From the NCBI GenBank assembly GCA_047975325.1, contig JBKEDF010000056.1, positions 6,122 through 70,121 on the forward strand: a stretch of 64,000 nucleotides of DNA, given 5' to 3'. Shown here piece after piece: positions 1 through 8,145 of the stretch. This stretch comes from JBKEDF01 sp047975325. GTDB taxonomy: Bacteria; Pseudomonadota; Alphaproteobacteria; Rhodobacterales; Rhodobacteraceae. The position numbers and the translations under genes are program-made. Every line of letters starts with the position of its first letter. The first letter of the stretch is position 1. The notes below the pieces were generated by a model. It was not told where the DNA came from and did not search any database. It worked only from the letters and a program-made list of their open reading frames with translations.

Positions 1-1
1 C

Positions 2-91
2 GGGTTGACGGTTGCCGCAGGGTTGCTGATGACCCGGTTCTGGCGTCGTGCGCCACGGCCGGAGCGGGACCTGCCGACCCCGACGACCTGA
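2..91 (+). CDS. 3' end of a membrane protein (partial)
   Basis: An open frame enters from the left edge and stops at 89-91. The visible 29 residues have a short hydrophobic stretch (LTVAAGLLM) followed by a basic, proline-rich tail (RFWRRAPRPERDLPTPTT). This looks like the last transmembrane helix and cytoplasmic tail of an inner-membrane protein. It points towards the convergent thiamine pyrophosphokinase gene. Too little is present to name a family, and it could be a chance frame. Confidence 0.35.
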   Translation, partial: GLTVAAGLLMTRFWRRAPRPERDLPTPTT

Positions 92-121
92 TCCCCGGCA
101 GTAGTCGTATTTTCGTGGAGG

Positions 122-826
122 CTATCCCGCGGAACGCAACCCCGCAAGCGCCGCCGAAAGCCGCTCGCGCGGGAGAATCACCAGCATGCCCCTGCCCGCA
201 AAGCACATTCGAACAGGGCCTGTCGCCCGGTTTGACGTCCCGATCCTGCCCATGGGATGAAAATCAAGTTCGTCTATTGGCCAGAAAAGCCCTTCCGCCT
301 TTCCCGTTACCGGCAACATGGGAAAGAGGCTCACCCTGTCACCTGCCACAAGCGCGAGGTCAATCCAACGGCACGGGGGGGCAGCAAATACGACATCCCG
401 TGCCCCAACCAGCAGGCATGCCCCACCCCGGCGGATCAGGGAAGCGAAGACCGCAAGTTCATGATCAACCTGCCCTCCCAGACATCCCAACGCCACAATG
501 AAAGGCGCCCTAACATGCTGCAATGACTTATAAAAATCGGTTTCGATCTGTTCTTGAACGGTAATGATTGTTGCAGGGTCCAGACGCGCCCGCCCTGCCT
601 GTGACAGGGAATCCATATCGCCGATAACCGCCTCCGGCATCATCCCAAGATCCAGCACGCGATCCGCACCACCGTCGATTGCCACCACCACAGGCGCAAG
701 CGCCCTGGCGTCTTGCAAATCCTGCGCCCTGACGGGTCCTCCTGCGACAAGGGTCACCCCTCGGGACGCTTCAACAAGTTGCCTGTCATCCTGGTTAGTG
801 ATTGCGGAATAAGGAAAATTCTGCAT
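122..826 (-). CDS. thiN: Thiamine pyrophosphokinase
   Basis: This 234-residue cytosolic enzyme should transfer pyrophosphate from ATP to thiamine, giving thiamine diphosphate. The family pattern is clear: VTLVAGGPV near residue 24, VAIDGGADRVLDLGMMPEAVIGDMDSLS around residues 48-75, then ETDFYKSLQH, and VALGCLGGQVDHELA around residue 112. Together these are the metal- and nucleotide-binding acidic motifs of TPK. The C-terminal beta domain normally buries thiamine. It is divergent from the unknown gene at 928 across about 100 bases. It pairs functionally with the thiamine importer at 7.4-10.6 kb, although no riboswitch is visible in front of it. Confidence 0.88.
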   Translation of the reverse strand: MQNFPYSAITNQDDRQLVEASRGVTLVAGGPVRAQDLQDARALAPVVVAIDGGADRVLDLGMMPEAVIGDMDSLSQAGRARLDPATIITVQEQIETDFYKSLQHVRAPFIVALGCLGGQVDHELAVFASLIRRGGACLLVGARDVVFAAPPCRWIDLALVAGDRVSLFPMLPVTGKAEGLFWPIDELDFHPMGRIGTSNRATGPVRMCFAGRGMLVILPRERLSAALAGLRSAG

Positions 827-927
827 CTTTGGTCACGATCTATTCATCAAATTACCCACATCTGTCTTCTGAATAGAATAATCTGTTCGTTCAGATGCCG
901 ATGAGTTCACGAAGAAGCGAGTCCCCG

Positions 928-2634
928 ATGGTTAGTACGAACAAGATCCTGACAGTATCCTATGGCACGTTTTCCTGTACGCTGGAAGGCTTCGACGATC
1001 CGTTCAACACTATGAAGGCCATCGCAGAATATTTTCGCGATCTTGCGGCGGATGACCGTTTTTTCGGGGCCGAACCACCCCAGCCGGATACCGCGATGCT
1101 CCACCGTATTGCCGAACGGGAGGTGAATCGCAGGGTTGAGGCGCGGGTTGAAGACAATCACGTCGTACTGCGCGCGGACGAAAATTCGCAACGGTTGTCA
1201 GGCGGCCGGGCAGAACCACATACCAGCCTTGTTGCCACAACCCTCGCAGTCCCGGATCTGCTGGATGAGGAGGTCGTGGAAACATCCCAGATCACGGAAA
1301 GCGTTGCTGCCAAACTGGCACGCATCCGTCAGGCCGTCTCCGACTCCCGCACGGAAGTAACGCCTGCGGCTACTCGCACCCCGCACCAATCGCAAAACGC
1401 GCTGGAACCTGACAAACCGACGGAACCGGAACAATCCGTGGAAGATGGCCCTGCGGAACAAACGGAACGTATAGCCGAGGAAGATGCAGACAAGCTTGCC
1501 GCCGAAGCTGCCGCTGAGATCGCCCGAATTGCGGCCGCGGAAGATACTTTTGCTTTCGACATGGGGGCGGTAAAGCCAAGTGGCGCGCAGCCCATCGGGC
1601 CTGATCCGCAGGTTGAGGAAGAAATACCCAAGGCCCTTCCCGAAGGATCAACAAATGGGGCGGACATGCCCCCGGTTTCATCGGCAGAACAGACAGTTGA
1701 GGGAGACGATACCCCACAGGCCGGGCTGCCGCCTTCCCCGGAACATGACCTATCCGCCGATCATGAGGATACCGAGTCTGAATTGCCCCGTTCAAATGAG
1801 CCGGTTTCAATCATCGCCAAGGCACAAAATGCACGGGCGCGCATTGTCCGGGTCCGGCGCAACGATAATGGCACTGCGCGGCCCGTACCACTTCCTTCTG
1901 GTCCGGAAATGCAACCCGAAACAGATCTGCAAAAATTGCCAGTCATGCCGACCCGTCCGGTCCAACCGCGCAGACCACATCTGGACAGACCCGTACAAGA
2001 GGATGCAGAAGCATCCGTCAAGAGGTTGATTGAACAAACGAATTCGGAAATGTCAGGGTCAGAAAACCGTCGACGCCTTTCCGCAATCGCACATGTCAAA
2101 GCTGCCGTGGTTGCAACACTGGCCGATCGGCGCCGCAATAAAACCGGGGGGCGCGAGGATGATGCCGCGGGTCCCTATAGGGATGATTTGCATCAGGCCA
2201 TAGGGGTATCACCTGAAGACGGCGGAAAGAAAGATCATGCAACCCCGCTTTTGCTGGGCGCTGCACAGAGGATTGCCACACCTTTGTCCGATAGCCCGAA
2301 GGACGCCGCCGCAGAACAGATTGCGCCCAACCTTCCTGTCGGCGGCTTTGCCCTGTTTGTGGAAAGGCTGGGGGCAGATAAGTTGCCCGAACTGGTGGAA
2401 GCCGCAGCAGCCTACAAGATTTTCATTGAAGAACAGGATTATGTTACACGGCGTGGGCTGTTGAAGCAGATTGTCGCCCTTCGTCCTGAATGGAAAGACA
2501 ACCGCCAGGATCAGATTGAGGCCTTTGGCAATCTCCTGCGTGAGGGTACATTCCTGAAAACGGGCCGCGGGCAGTTTACATTGAAGCCGGGTTCGATCCT
2601 ATTGAAAAGGGCGCGTCAAATATCCATTTTATAA
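928..2634 (+). CDS. Large acidic low-complexity protein, conserved Rhodobacterales type, function unknown
   Basis: About 568 residues with three parts. The N-terminal domain (residues 1-65) begins KILTVSYGTFSCTLEGF and continues with MKAIAEYFRDLAADDRFFGAEPP. A long middle (about 100-460) is rich in Ala, Glu, Pro and Asp and looks disordered. The compact C-terminal part (about 470-568) contains FALFVERLG, TRRGLLKQIVAL and a final basic segment, and could be a winged-helix-like fold. I recall similar proteins in Rhodobacterales, sometimes mislabelled as chemotaxis proteins; no CheA motifs are visible. I chose ATG 928, where a weak GAG lies 6 bases upstream and the conserved part begins. An in-frame ATG at 895 has no ribosome binding site. 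Confidence 0.6.
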   Translation: MVSTNKILTVSYGTFSCTLEGFDDPFNTMKAIAEYFRDLAADDRFFGAEPPQPDTAMLHRIAEREVNRRVEARVEDNHVVLRADENSQRLSGGRAEPHTSLVATTLAVPDLLDEEVVETSQITESVAAKLARIRQAVSDSRTEVTPAATRTPHQSQNALEPDKPTEPEQSVEDGPAEQTERIAEEDADKLAAEAAAEIARIAAAEDTFAFDMGAVKPSGAQPIGPDPQVEEEIPKALPEGSTNGADMPPVSSAEQTVEGDDTPQAGLPPSPEHDLSADHEDTESELPRSNEPVSIIAKAQNARARIVRVRRNDNGTARPVPLPSGPEMQPETDLQKLPVMPTRPVQPRRPHLDRPVQEDAEASVKRLIEQTNSEMSGSENRRRLSAIAHVKAAVVATLADRRRNKTGGREDDAAGPYRDDLHQAIGVSPEDGGKKDHATPLLLGAAQRIATPLSDSPKDAAAEQIAPNLPVGGFALFVERLGADKLPELVEAAAAYKIFIEEQDYVTRRGLLKQIVALRPEWKDNRQDQIEAFGNLLREGTFLKTGRGQFTLKPGSILLKRARQISIL

Positions 2635-2692
2635 TTTTAAAATAAGGCATTATAAACGATTTTTAAGAAATAAGATGTATGGAAATGCGAAT

Positions 2693-2719
2693 AAGGGCAT
2701 GGCCTGTTCAGCCCTTTTT
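2693..2719 (+). terminator. Probable intrinsic terminator after the 928-2634 gene
   Basis: AAGGGC (2693-2698) can pair with GCCCTT (2711-2716) around a 12-base loop, and T residues continue to 2719. It lies about 60 bases after the stop of the plus-strand gene and overlaps the last codons of the convergent phosphatase gene. The stem is short, so its strength is uncertain. Confidence 0.45.
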
Positions 2720-3511
2720 CGTCGAATTATGACGTCGTTTGATCAAGGGTGCATGCAACCTGGGGCCGGTTGCAAAAATGCCCGGGCTGCGGGGATCCCG
2801 CGTCTTGTTGAAACGCAGTGGCTGCCCGTGCCCGTCGCTGACCACGGCGCCTGCCCTTTCCGCGATCAGACTGCCCGCAGCAACATCCCATTCCCAAACC
2901 GGATGCAGGGTCATCATCCCGTCAAAACGTCCTTCCGCCACCAGACAGAGGCGATAGGCCAGTGAGGGACGAAAAGCGCGCCGCAGATCGGGCACTCCGT
3001 CAGGCCAGAATTCGGGCCGAAAGCTGGATTTAGCAGCCAGAAATTCCGCCCCTGCCATATCCGCCCGGCTGCTGGCATGAATTTCGCGACCATTGCAATA
3101 AGCGCCGCTTTCCGCCTGTGCCGTATAAAGCCTGTCGCGTGCAGGCAGAAAGACCGCACCGGCGGTCACTTGCCCTGCCCTGGCAAGTGCCACGCTTACG
3201 GCAAAGCTGTCCTGTCCCTCAATGAAGGCACGGGTGCCGTCAATCGGATCGACAATGAAACACCGTTCGGATTTGAGCCGGTCCGAATCATCAGGTGTTT
3301 CTTCCGAAAGCCAGCCATAGTCAGGGCGTGCCCTGCGCAAAGATCGGGCCAGCGTGGCGTTCACGGCCAGATCGGCCTCGGTCACGGGACCCGCACCATC
3401 CTCCTTTTCCCAGCTCTGCGGGTTCCGGCGCCAGAATCCAAGCGCAACTTGCCCGGCGCTGTGTACAGCCTCGATCAGCAAGGCAAGATCCGGATCTTCA
3501 CTCTCCGGCAA
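2708..3511 (-). CDS. cysQ: Inositol monophosphatase family phosphatase, CysQ-like 3'(2'),5'-bisphosphate nucleotidase
   Basis: A 267-residue soluble Mg-dependent phosphatase. The metal site is complete: the glutamate pair in GWLSEETPDD (about residue 66), DPIDGTRAF (about 88-96) and WEWDVAAG (about 210). The order and the DPIDGTRAFIEG spelling favour the CysQ / bisphosphate nucleotidase branch over SuhB, and a true SuhB-like gene lies at 37234. CysQ removes the 3'-phosphate from PAP during sulfate assimilation. Its start overlaps the end of pmbA by 14 bases, so the two are co-transcribed. Histidinol-phosphate phosphatase is a less likely alternative. Confidence 0.75.
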   Translation of the reverse strand: MPESEDPDLALLIEAVHSAGQVALGFWRRNPQSWEKEDGAGPVTEADLAVNATLARSLRRARPDYGWLSEETPDDSDRLKSERCFIVDPIDGTRAFIEGQDSFAVSVALARAGQVTAGAVFLPARDRLYTAQAESGAYCNGREIHASSRADMAGAEFLAAKSSFRPEFWPDGVPDLRRAFRPSLAYRLCLVAEGRFDGMMTLHPVWEWDVAAGSLIAERAGAVVSDGHGQPLRFNKTRDPRSPGIFATGPRLHAPLIKRRHNSTKKG

Positions 3512-4841
3512 TGGTCATTCCTTCGACCCGCAGTGACGGCACACGCGTCGAAAGATGCGCGCGTGCATCATTGGCAGGTTCGATCCGGCGCAGCATATCC
3601 CGCAAATTCCCCGCGATAGTACATTCATTCACTGCAAAGGCGATTTCACCGTTTTCAACCCAGAAACCGGAGGCCCCGCGTGAATAATCCCCTGTGGTCG
3701 GATTGATGGTGGAGCCGATCAGACTGGTAACCAACAACCCCGTTCCCATTTCCGCAATCAACTCATCACGGCTTTTGCACCCTGGTGTCAGGTCAATGTT
3801 GGATATGGCAGGCGCAGGTGGCGCGGTGGTTCCGCGTGAGGCAGACCCCGTAGGCGCCATGCCCAGCTTGCGCGATGTGGCCAGATCCAGCGTCCAGCCC
3901 TTCAGCACCCCTGCCTCAACGATTACCCTTCGTGCGGTTGGCAGCCCTTCTGCATCAAAGGGGCGGGAGCCGGAGATCCGCGGGCGCAACGGATCTTCGA
4001 TGACCGACAACCCAGAGGGCAGAACTTCCCTGTCAAGCGCATCACGTAACCACCCCGAACCACGGGCAATAACCGCACCATTCACCGCGCTCAACAGATG
4101 CCCGATCAGGGAGGATGCAATGCGTTCATCATAAAGAACCGGGAATGCACCGGTACGCGGTTTGCGGGCCCCCACCCGTGCAAGGGCGCGTTCGGCGGCC
4201 AGCGCCCCGGTATCCACAGGGTTGGGCAGATCGGCGGCATGAATGCGTGCTTCGGCAGCCCAGTCACGTTCCATCGCCGCACCCTTTCCGGTAAAGGCAA
4301 CCGCGGAAAAGGATCGGGAACTGCGCGCATACCCCCCCGAAAAACCATTGCTTGCCGCAAGGTGCAGGCGACGGCGGGAATGGCTGGCCGAGGCTTCAAC
4401 CTGCGTGATCCCCTTGGCCGCCAGTGCCGCAGTTTCCACCGCGCGGGCATCCTCCTCCAGCTCCGCCGCGCCCGGATCGGTATCTGGATCGGATAGATCA
4501 AGTGCTGCCACATCCCAATCCCGCGCCAGTTGATCGGGATGGGCAAGGCCGGCATGAGGATCCTCGGGGGCCTCGCGGGCCATGGCAACGGCTCGTTCGG
4601 CCATGGCCGCGATTGTCCGTTCGGACTGGTCAGAGGCGGCAACGCAGGCTTGCCTCTGCCCGATCAGCACACGGAGACCAAGGTCAAGCCCCTCCGCCCG
4701 CTCCGCCTGTTCCAGACGACCCTGGCGGATATCGATCGAAACCGCCCGGCCATCAACCACGAGTGCATCGGCGGAATCGGCCCCGGCCTTTCGGGCGGCG
4801 GCAAGCAGTGCCTCTGTAAGATGGGCAAGCGATAGGGTCAT
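3498..4841 (-). CDS. pmbA: TldD/PmbA family protein (TldE)
   Basis: This 447-residue protein matches the non-catalytic TldE/PmbA half of the TldD-TldE metalloprotease. In enterobacteria this complex processes microcin B17 and degrades CcdA. Recognisable parts are VDGRAVSIDIRQGRLEQAERAEGLDLGLRV near the N terminus, GTTAPPAPAISNID in the C-terminal third, and GDYSRGASGFWVENGEIAFAVNECTIAGNL near the end. No HExxH metal motif is present, as expected for TldE. A tldD partner is not in this window. The downstream cysQ-like gene overlaps its 3' end. Confidence 0.85.
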   Translation of the reverse strand: MTLSLAHLTEALLAAARKAGADSADALVVDGRAVSIDIRQGRLEQAERAEGLDLGLRVLIGQRQACVAASDQSERTIAAMAERAVAMAREAPEDPHAGLAHPDQLARDWDVAALDLSDPDTDPGAAELEEDARAVETAALAAKGITQVEASASHSRRRLHLAASNGFSGGYARSSRSFSAVAFTGKGAAMERDWAAEARIHAADLPNPVDTGALAAERALARVGARKPRTGAFPVLYDERIASSLIGHLLSAVNGAVIARGSGWLRDALDREVLPSGLSVIEDPLRPRISGSRPFDAEGLPTARRVIVEAGVLKGWTLDLATSRKLGMAPTGSASRGTTAPPAPAISNIDLTPGCKSRDELIAEMGTGLLVTSLIGSTINPTTGDYSRGASGFWVENGEIAFAVNECTIAGNLRDMLRRIEPANDARAHLSTRVPSLRVEGMTIAGE

Positions 4842-4935
4842 GTGGTTCTCCTGCAGGTCAGCACAGGAGGTAGTCGTTCCCTATCGCCACCGCAAGCAGC
4901 AAGGTGTCAAACCCCGCCGATCCAGCCGCGGCCTG

Positions 4936-6477
4936 TCACGGCCCCATCGGGATCAGCATATCATTGGCATACATCCCGTCAGCTTTCCATTCGATGGTGC
5001 TGACAAGGGTATCCGGCTCATCACCCGGACGGGCGAAGATCGCGCTCATCATGCCGAATCCCGCGACGGCCTCCTGATCGATCAGCCCCATTTCCAGAAG
5101 CGTGCCCATAAGCGCATCCGCCCCGGTCAGGGACAGGTTGAGCACCCCGATCGGCATCGGCAGGAAATCCCCCAGGACCTTGGGCTGACTATTGTCGAAG
5201 GTGACGTTGCCATCGCCCAAAAGTTCCGCACCCGCCGCAGTCACCTGCAACGCGTTAAGATCGACCTGATCTATTTCGATCGGGGCCTCCTTGCCTTCAA
5301 AGGTTTCGGGGTCGAACATATTCATGATCGGACGCAGCTTACCCGTGACATCCAGAACCACGGTCATCGGTTCACGTGGCAGTTTGGACAGCGGATCGAA
5401 CATGCGCCAGATCGTATCCGAAAGGGTCAGACCCTTCTGCCAGGTGTTCATGGTGAAATCCTGCGCTTCTTCACCAGGCGCAAGGGGTATGCGCAAATCT
5501 ATCCCGGCCTCATCATAGCTGACCTTCAGTTCCGGCAGCGGAATTCCCCCCATCTCAGGCACCCGCAGCCCCGTGACAGAGGTGGATAGCGCCTGCGCCT
5601 CTACCAGGTAATTGAGTTTTCCCAGGCTAAACGCGATATTGAACCGCCCCCCCATCGTAGAACCTGTCATGCTGGTTTCCACATCATCCGGGGTAATGAA
5701 GGTGGCGCTGATTTCCCCACCCTCGTAGTTGAGCGTGGTATCAACGCTGCCGCCTTCCTGAAAAAAGACCAGCGGGTCGGTATTTTCGGTCATTACACTG
5801 CCGGGAAGGACATATTTCGTCATCCCGGTCAGACCGGTCAGCTTGCTGTCGAATTCGAAGCTCTTCATCTCATCATCATTCGGCGTGCCGCTTCCACCGA
5901 ACGTAAAGGACTGCATGGCCACGGTAACATCCAGATTGATGTTATCCCCCGGTACCAGATCATAGCGGAAATCAATTGCCTCCACGCGCCCGTCAAGGAC
6001 TACGTCCATCGGCGATTCACCATCCGTCAGGTCCCGGACTGCGAAAGCCGCGCTTTCGGCCAGAAAGGCATAGTTCATCGCCTCGGGTGTGCCGGAGGCG
6101 GTCAGTTCATCCCCTGTCAGGGTGACAATGATCCGCGCGGTGGAGGGTTGTTCGGCCATATCCTTTGAAATGACCATCATTTCGTAATCGTCGGCTATAT
6201 CGACCGATACCGTACCGTCACCCTGTTCGACCAGAACCACCTGTGGGATCGTCCCGGTGATCTCGGTCGTCCCGTCAGTTGCGGAAAAGGCAAGATCGCG
6301 CAGTGTCATTGTTGCACCGTCGCGAACAACCTCAGCCGGTTCGAAATGGTAGCCCATCCGTCCCCCCAGATCCTGCCAGTTCTGCCAGACCTGATCTGCC
6401 GTCACATCGGCAAGGACAGGTGTGGCGATCAAGGAAAGGACAAACGCCATTCGAGGCGCGGAAATCAGACATGTCAT
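4936..6477 (-). CDS. DUF2125 domain-containing exported protein
   Basis: About 513 residues beginning with a signal peptide (hydrophobic AFVLSLIATPVLADV, likely cut after ALA-type VLA). The rest is an extended beta-rich periplasmic protein with repeated patterns such as VDIADDYEMMVISKD and MNYAFLAESAAFAVRDLTDGESPMD. It fits the DUF2125 family of alphaproteobacterial proteins of unknown role. I chose ATG at 6477 because AAGGA lies about 9 bases upstream and it puts the signal peptide at the N terminus; the longer frame to 6573 has no such support. It is transcribed alone, divergent from the dehydrogenase gene. Confidence 0.7.
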   Translation of the reverse strand: MTCLISAPRMAFVLSLIATPVLADVTADQVWQNWQDLGGRMGYHFEPAEVVRDGATMTLRDLAFSATDGTTEITGTIPQVVLVEQGDGTVSVDIADDYEMMVISKDMAEQPSTARIIVTLTGDELTASGTPEAMNYAFLAESAAFAVRDLTDGESPMDVVLDGRVEAIDFRYDLVPGDNINLDVTVAMQSFTFGGSGTPNDDEMKSFEFDSKLTGLTGMTKYVLPGSVMTENTDPLVFFQEGGSVDTTLNYEGGEISATFITPDDVETSMTGSTMGGRFNIAFSLGKLNYLVEAQALSTSVTGLRVPEMGGIPLPELKVSYDEAGIDLRIPLAPGEEAQDFTMNTWQKGLTLSDTIWRMFDPLSKLPREPMTVVLDVTGKLRPIMNMFDPETFEGKEAPIEIDQVDLNALQVTAAGAELLGDGNVTFDNSQPKVLGDFLPMPIGVLNLSLTGADALMGTLLEMGLIDQEAVAGFGMMSAIFARPGDEPDTLVSTIEWKADGMYANDMLIPMGP

Positions 6478-6623
6478 CGTAATCGGTTCCTTGGCATATG
6501 CGGTTTCGGTGACACCATCGACCGGGGATGGCCCATGGTCAAGCCTGACCAGCCCGTCAAGCAGTCTTGCCAAATCCCGCCGCCCGGCGATAGCAATGCA
6601 AAAACATTGCCTGGAGGTTGTCC

Positions 6624-7373
6624 ATGCAGGGCAGAATCGTAGCCATTACCGGGGCGAGCCGGGGTATCGGGGCCGCAGCGGCGCGGGTTTTCGCAAATGC
6701 GGGCGCGCGGGTGGCATTGCTGGCCCGTTCGGAAAGGGAAATTGCGGGGATTGCCGCCGAAATCGGTTCCGATCAGGCCATGGCCCTGCCCTGTGACGTC
6801 GCCCGTGCAGATCAGGTTTCTGATGCGCTGACGCGTATTTGCGAAACCTGGGGGCGGCTTGATGTGCTGATCAACAATGCCGGGGTGATCGACCCGATCG
6901 CACGGCTTTCCGAGGCCCTGCCAGAGGATTGGGGCCGCGCAATCGATATTAATCTCAAGGGTGTTTTTCATGGTATGCGCGCCGCCATTCCCATAATGCG
7001 CACCCAGGGTGGCGGGACCATCATCACAATTTCATCCGGTGCAGCGAGCAACCCCCTGGAGGGTTGGAGCGCCTATTGTTCGGCCAAGGCCGGAGCTGCG
7101 ATGCTGACCCGGGCAGCCCATCTGGAAGAGGCCGGGAACGGATTGCGGATCATGGGGCTTTCGCCGGGGACGGTGGCAACGGACATGCAGGTCAGGATCA
7201 AGGCCAGCGGCATCAACCGGGTAAGCCAGCTTGACCCCGCGGTCCATATCCCCGCCGATTGGCCGGCGCGGGCGCTTTTATGGATGTGCGGCCCTGCCGC
7301 GGATGAATGGCTTGGTCAGGAAATATCGCTTCGGGATGAAGCAATTCGCCGCAAGGCCGGACTGATCGCATAG
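6624..7373 (+). CDS. Short-chain dehydrogenase/reductase (SDR family)
   Basis: A 249-residue classical SDR. The NAD(P)-binding TGASRGIG motif is at residues 8-15, NNAG at about 85, the catalytic serine lies in TISSGAA, and YCSAK supplies the YxxxK catalytic pair. Substrate cannot be told from sequence. ATG 6624 follows GGAGG by 6 bases and is preferred over a TTG at 6618. It stands alone between DUF2125 (divergent) and the convergent thiQ gene. Confidence 0.88.
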   Translation: MQGRIVAITGASRGIGAAAARVFANAGARVALLARSEREIAGIAAEIGSDQAMALPCDVARADQVSDALTRICETWGRLDVLINNAGVIDPIARLSEALPEDWGRAIDINLKGVFHGMRAAIPIMRTQGGGTIITISSGAASNPLEGWSAYCSAKAGAAMLTRAAHLEEAGNGLRIMGLSPGTVATDMQVRIKASGINRVSQLDPAVHIPADWPARALLWMCGPAADEWLGQEISLRDEAIRRKAGLIA

Positions 7374-7419
7374 CAACCTTCGAATACGCATGGGCGGCAA
7401 GACCCGGCGGCGGCCCCGT

Positions 7420-8145
7420 TCAAGGTGTTGATCCCGGGGGCCGTCCGCCCGGGGTGCCAAGATAGGCTTCCAACGCGGGCGGAGGATCATCCAGCAATGA
7501 CCCGGTTGCCACGGGTGTTGCAGCGGTGCCATCGGCCACAAGGCATGTTTGCGGCGCGAATCTGCGCGCATCGGCGGGATCATGGGTAACCATCAGAACC
7601 GTAGTCCCCGCCTGTATCGCAATTTCCCCGACCAGGGCCAGCATCTCCGCCTTCAAGGCCGGGCCAAGCGCCGCAAAAGGTTCATCCAGCAAAAGAACGG
7701 GCCGGTCCCGCAAAAGGGTGCGGGCCAGTGCCGCGCGGCTTTGCTGCCCGCCTGACAGTTCGGATGGACGGCGTGTGGCCATCCCCGCCAAACCAACCCG
7801 GACCAGCGCCCCTTCCACACGAGCATGATCCGACGCGGTCAGGCGGAGGGAAGGATCAATACCAAGCCCGACATTCTGTGCCAAAGTGAGATGTGGAAAA
7901 AGGTTCTGATCCTGAAAAAGCGTGGTAATCGGACGTTTTCCCGGGGCCTTGCGGGTAATGTCCTGCCCGGCCCAGAGGGTGCGACCGGCAAATGGCGCGA
8001 AGAAACCGCCGATTACCGATAGCAATGTGGATTTTCCTGCCCCCGAAGGGCCGATTATCGCGATTCGCGCCCCCGGCGGAATTGACCAACTGGCGGTCAG
8101 GCGAAACCCGCCCTGACGAATATCCAGACCGTCAAGATTGAGCAT
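7420..8145 (-). CDS. thiQ: Thiamine ABC transporter ATP-binding protein
   Basis: This 241-residue ATPase drives thiamine/TPP import. It has Walker A GPSGAGKST (about residue 32), the Q-loop in TLFQDQNLFPHL, signature LSGGQQSRAALAR, Walker B VLLLDEPFAAL and the H-loop in VTHDPADA. The family identity follows from its place as the last gene of thiB-thiP-thiQ behind a TPP riboswitch. Its ATG at 8145 overlaps the end of thiP by 14 bases. A longer frame to 8184 adds 13 residues without homology character. Confidence 0.9.
   Translation of the reverse strand: MLNLDGLDIRQGGFRLTASWSIPPGARIAIIGPSGAGKSTLLSVIGGFFAPFAGRTLWAGQDITRKAPGKRPITTLFQDQNLFPHLTLAQNVGLGIDPSLRLTASDHARVEGALVRVGLAGMATRRPSELSGGQQSRAALARTLLRDRPVLLLDEPFAALGPALKAEMLALVGEIAIQAGTTVLMVTHDPADARRFAPQTCLVADGTAATPVATGSLLDDPPPALEAYLGTPGGRPPGSTP

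Noticed and set aside
3694..4835. Long plus-strand frames opposite pmbA
   Set aside because: They are antisense shadows of a well-recognised protein in GC-rich DNA, with arginine- and proline-rich, non-family translations.
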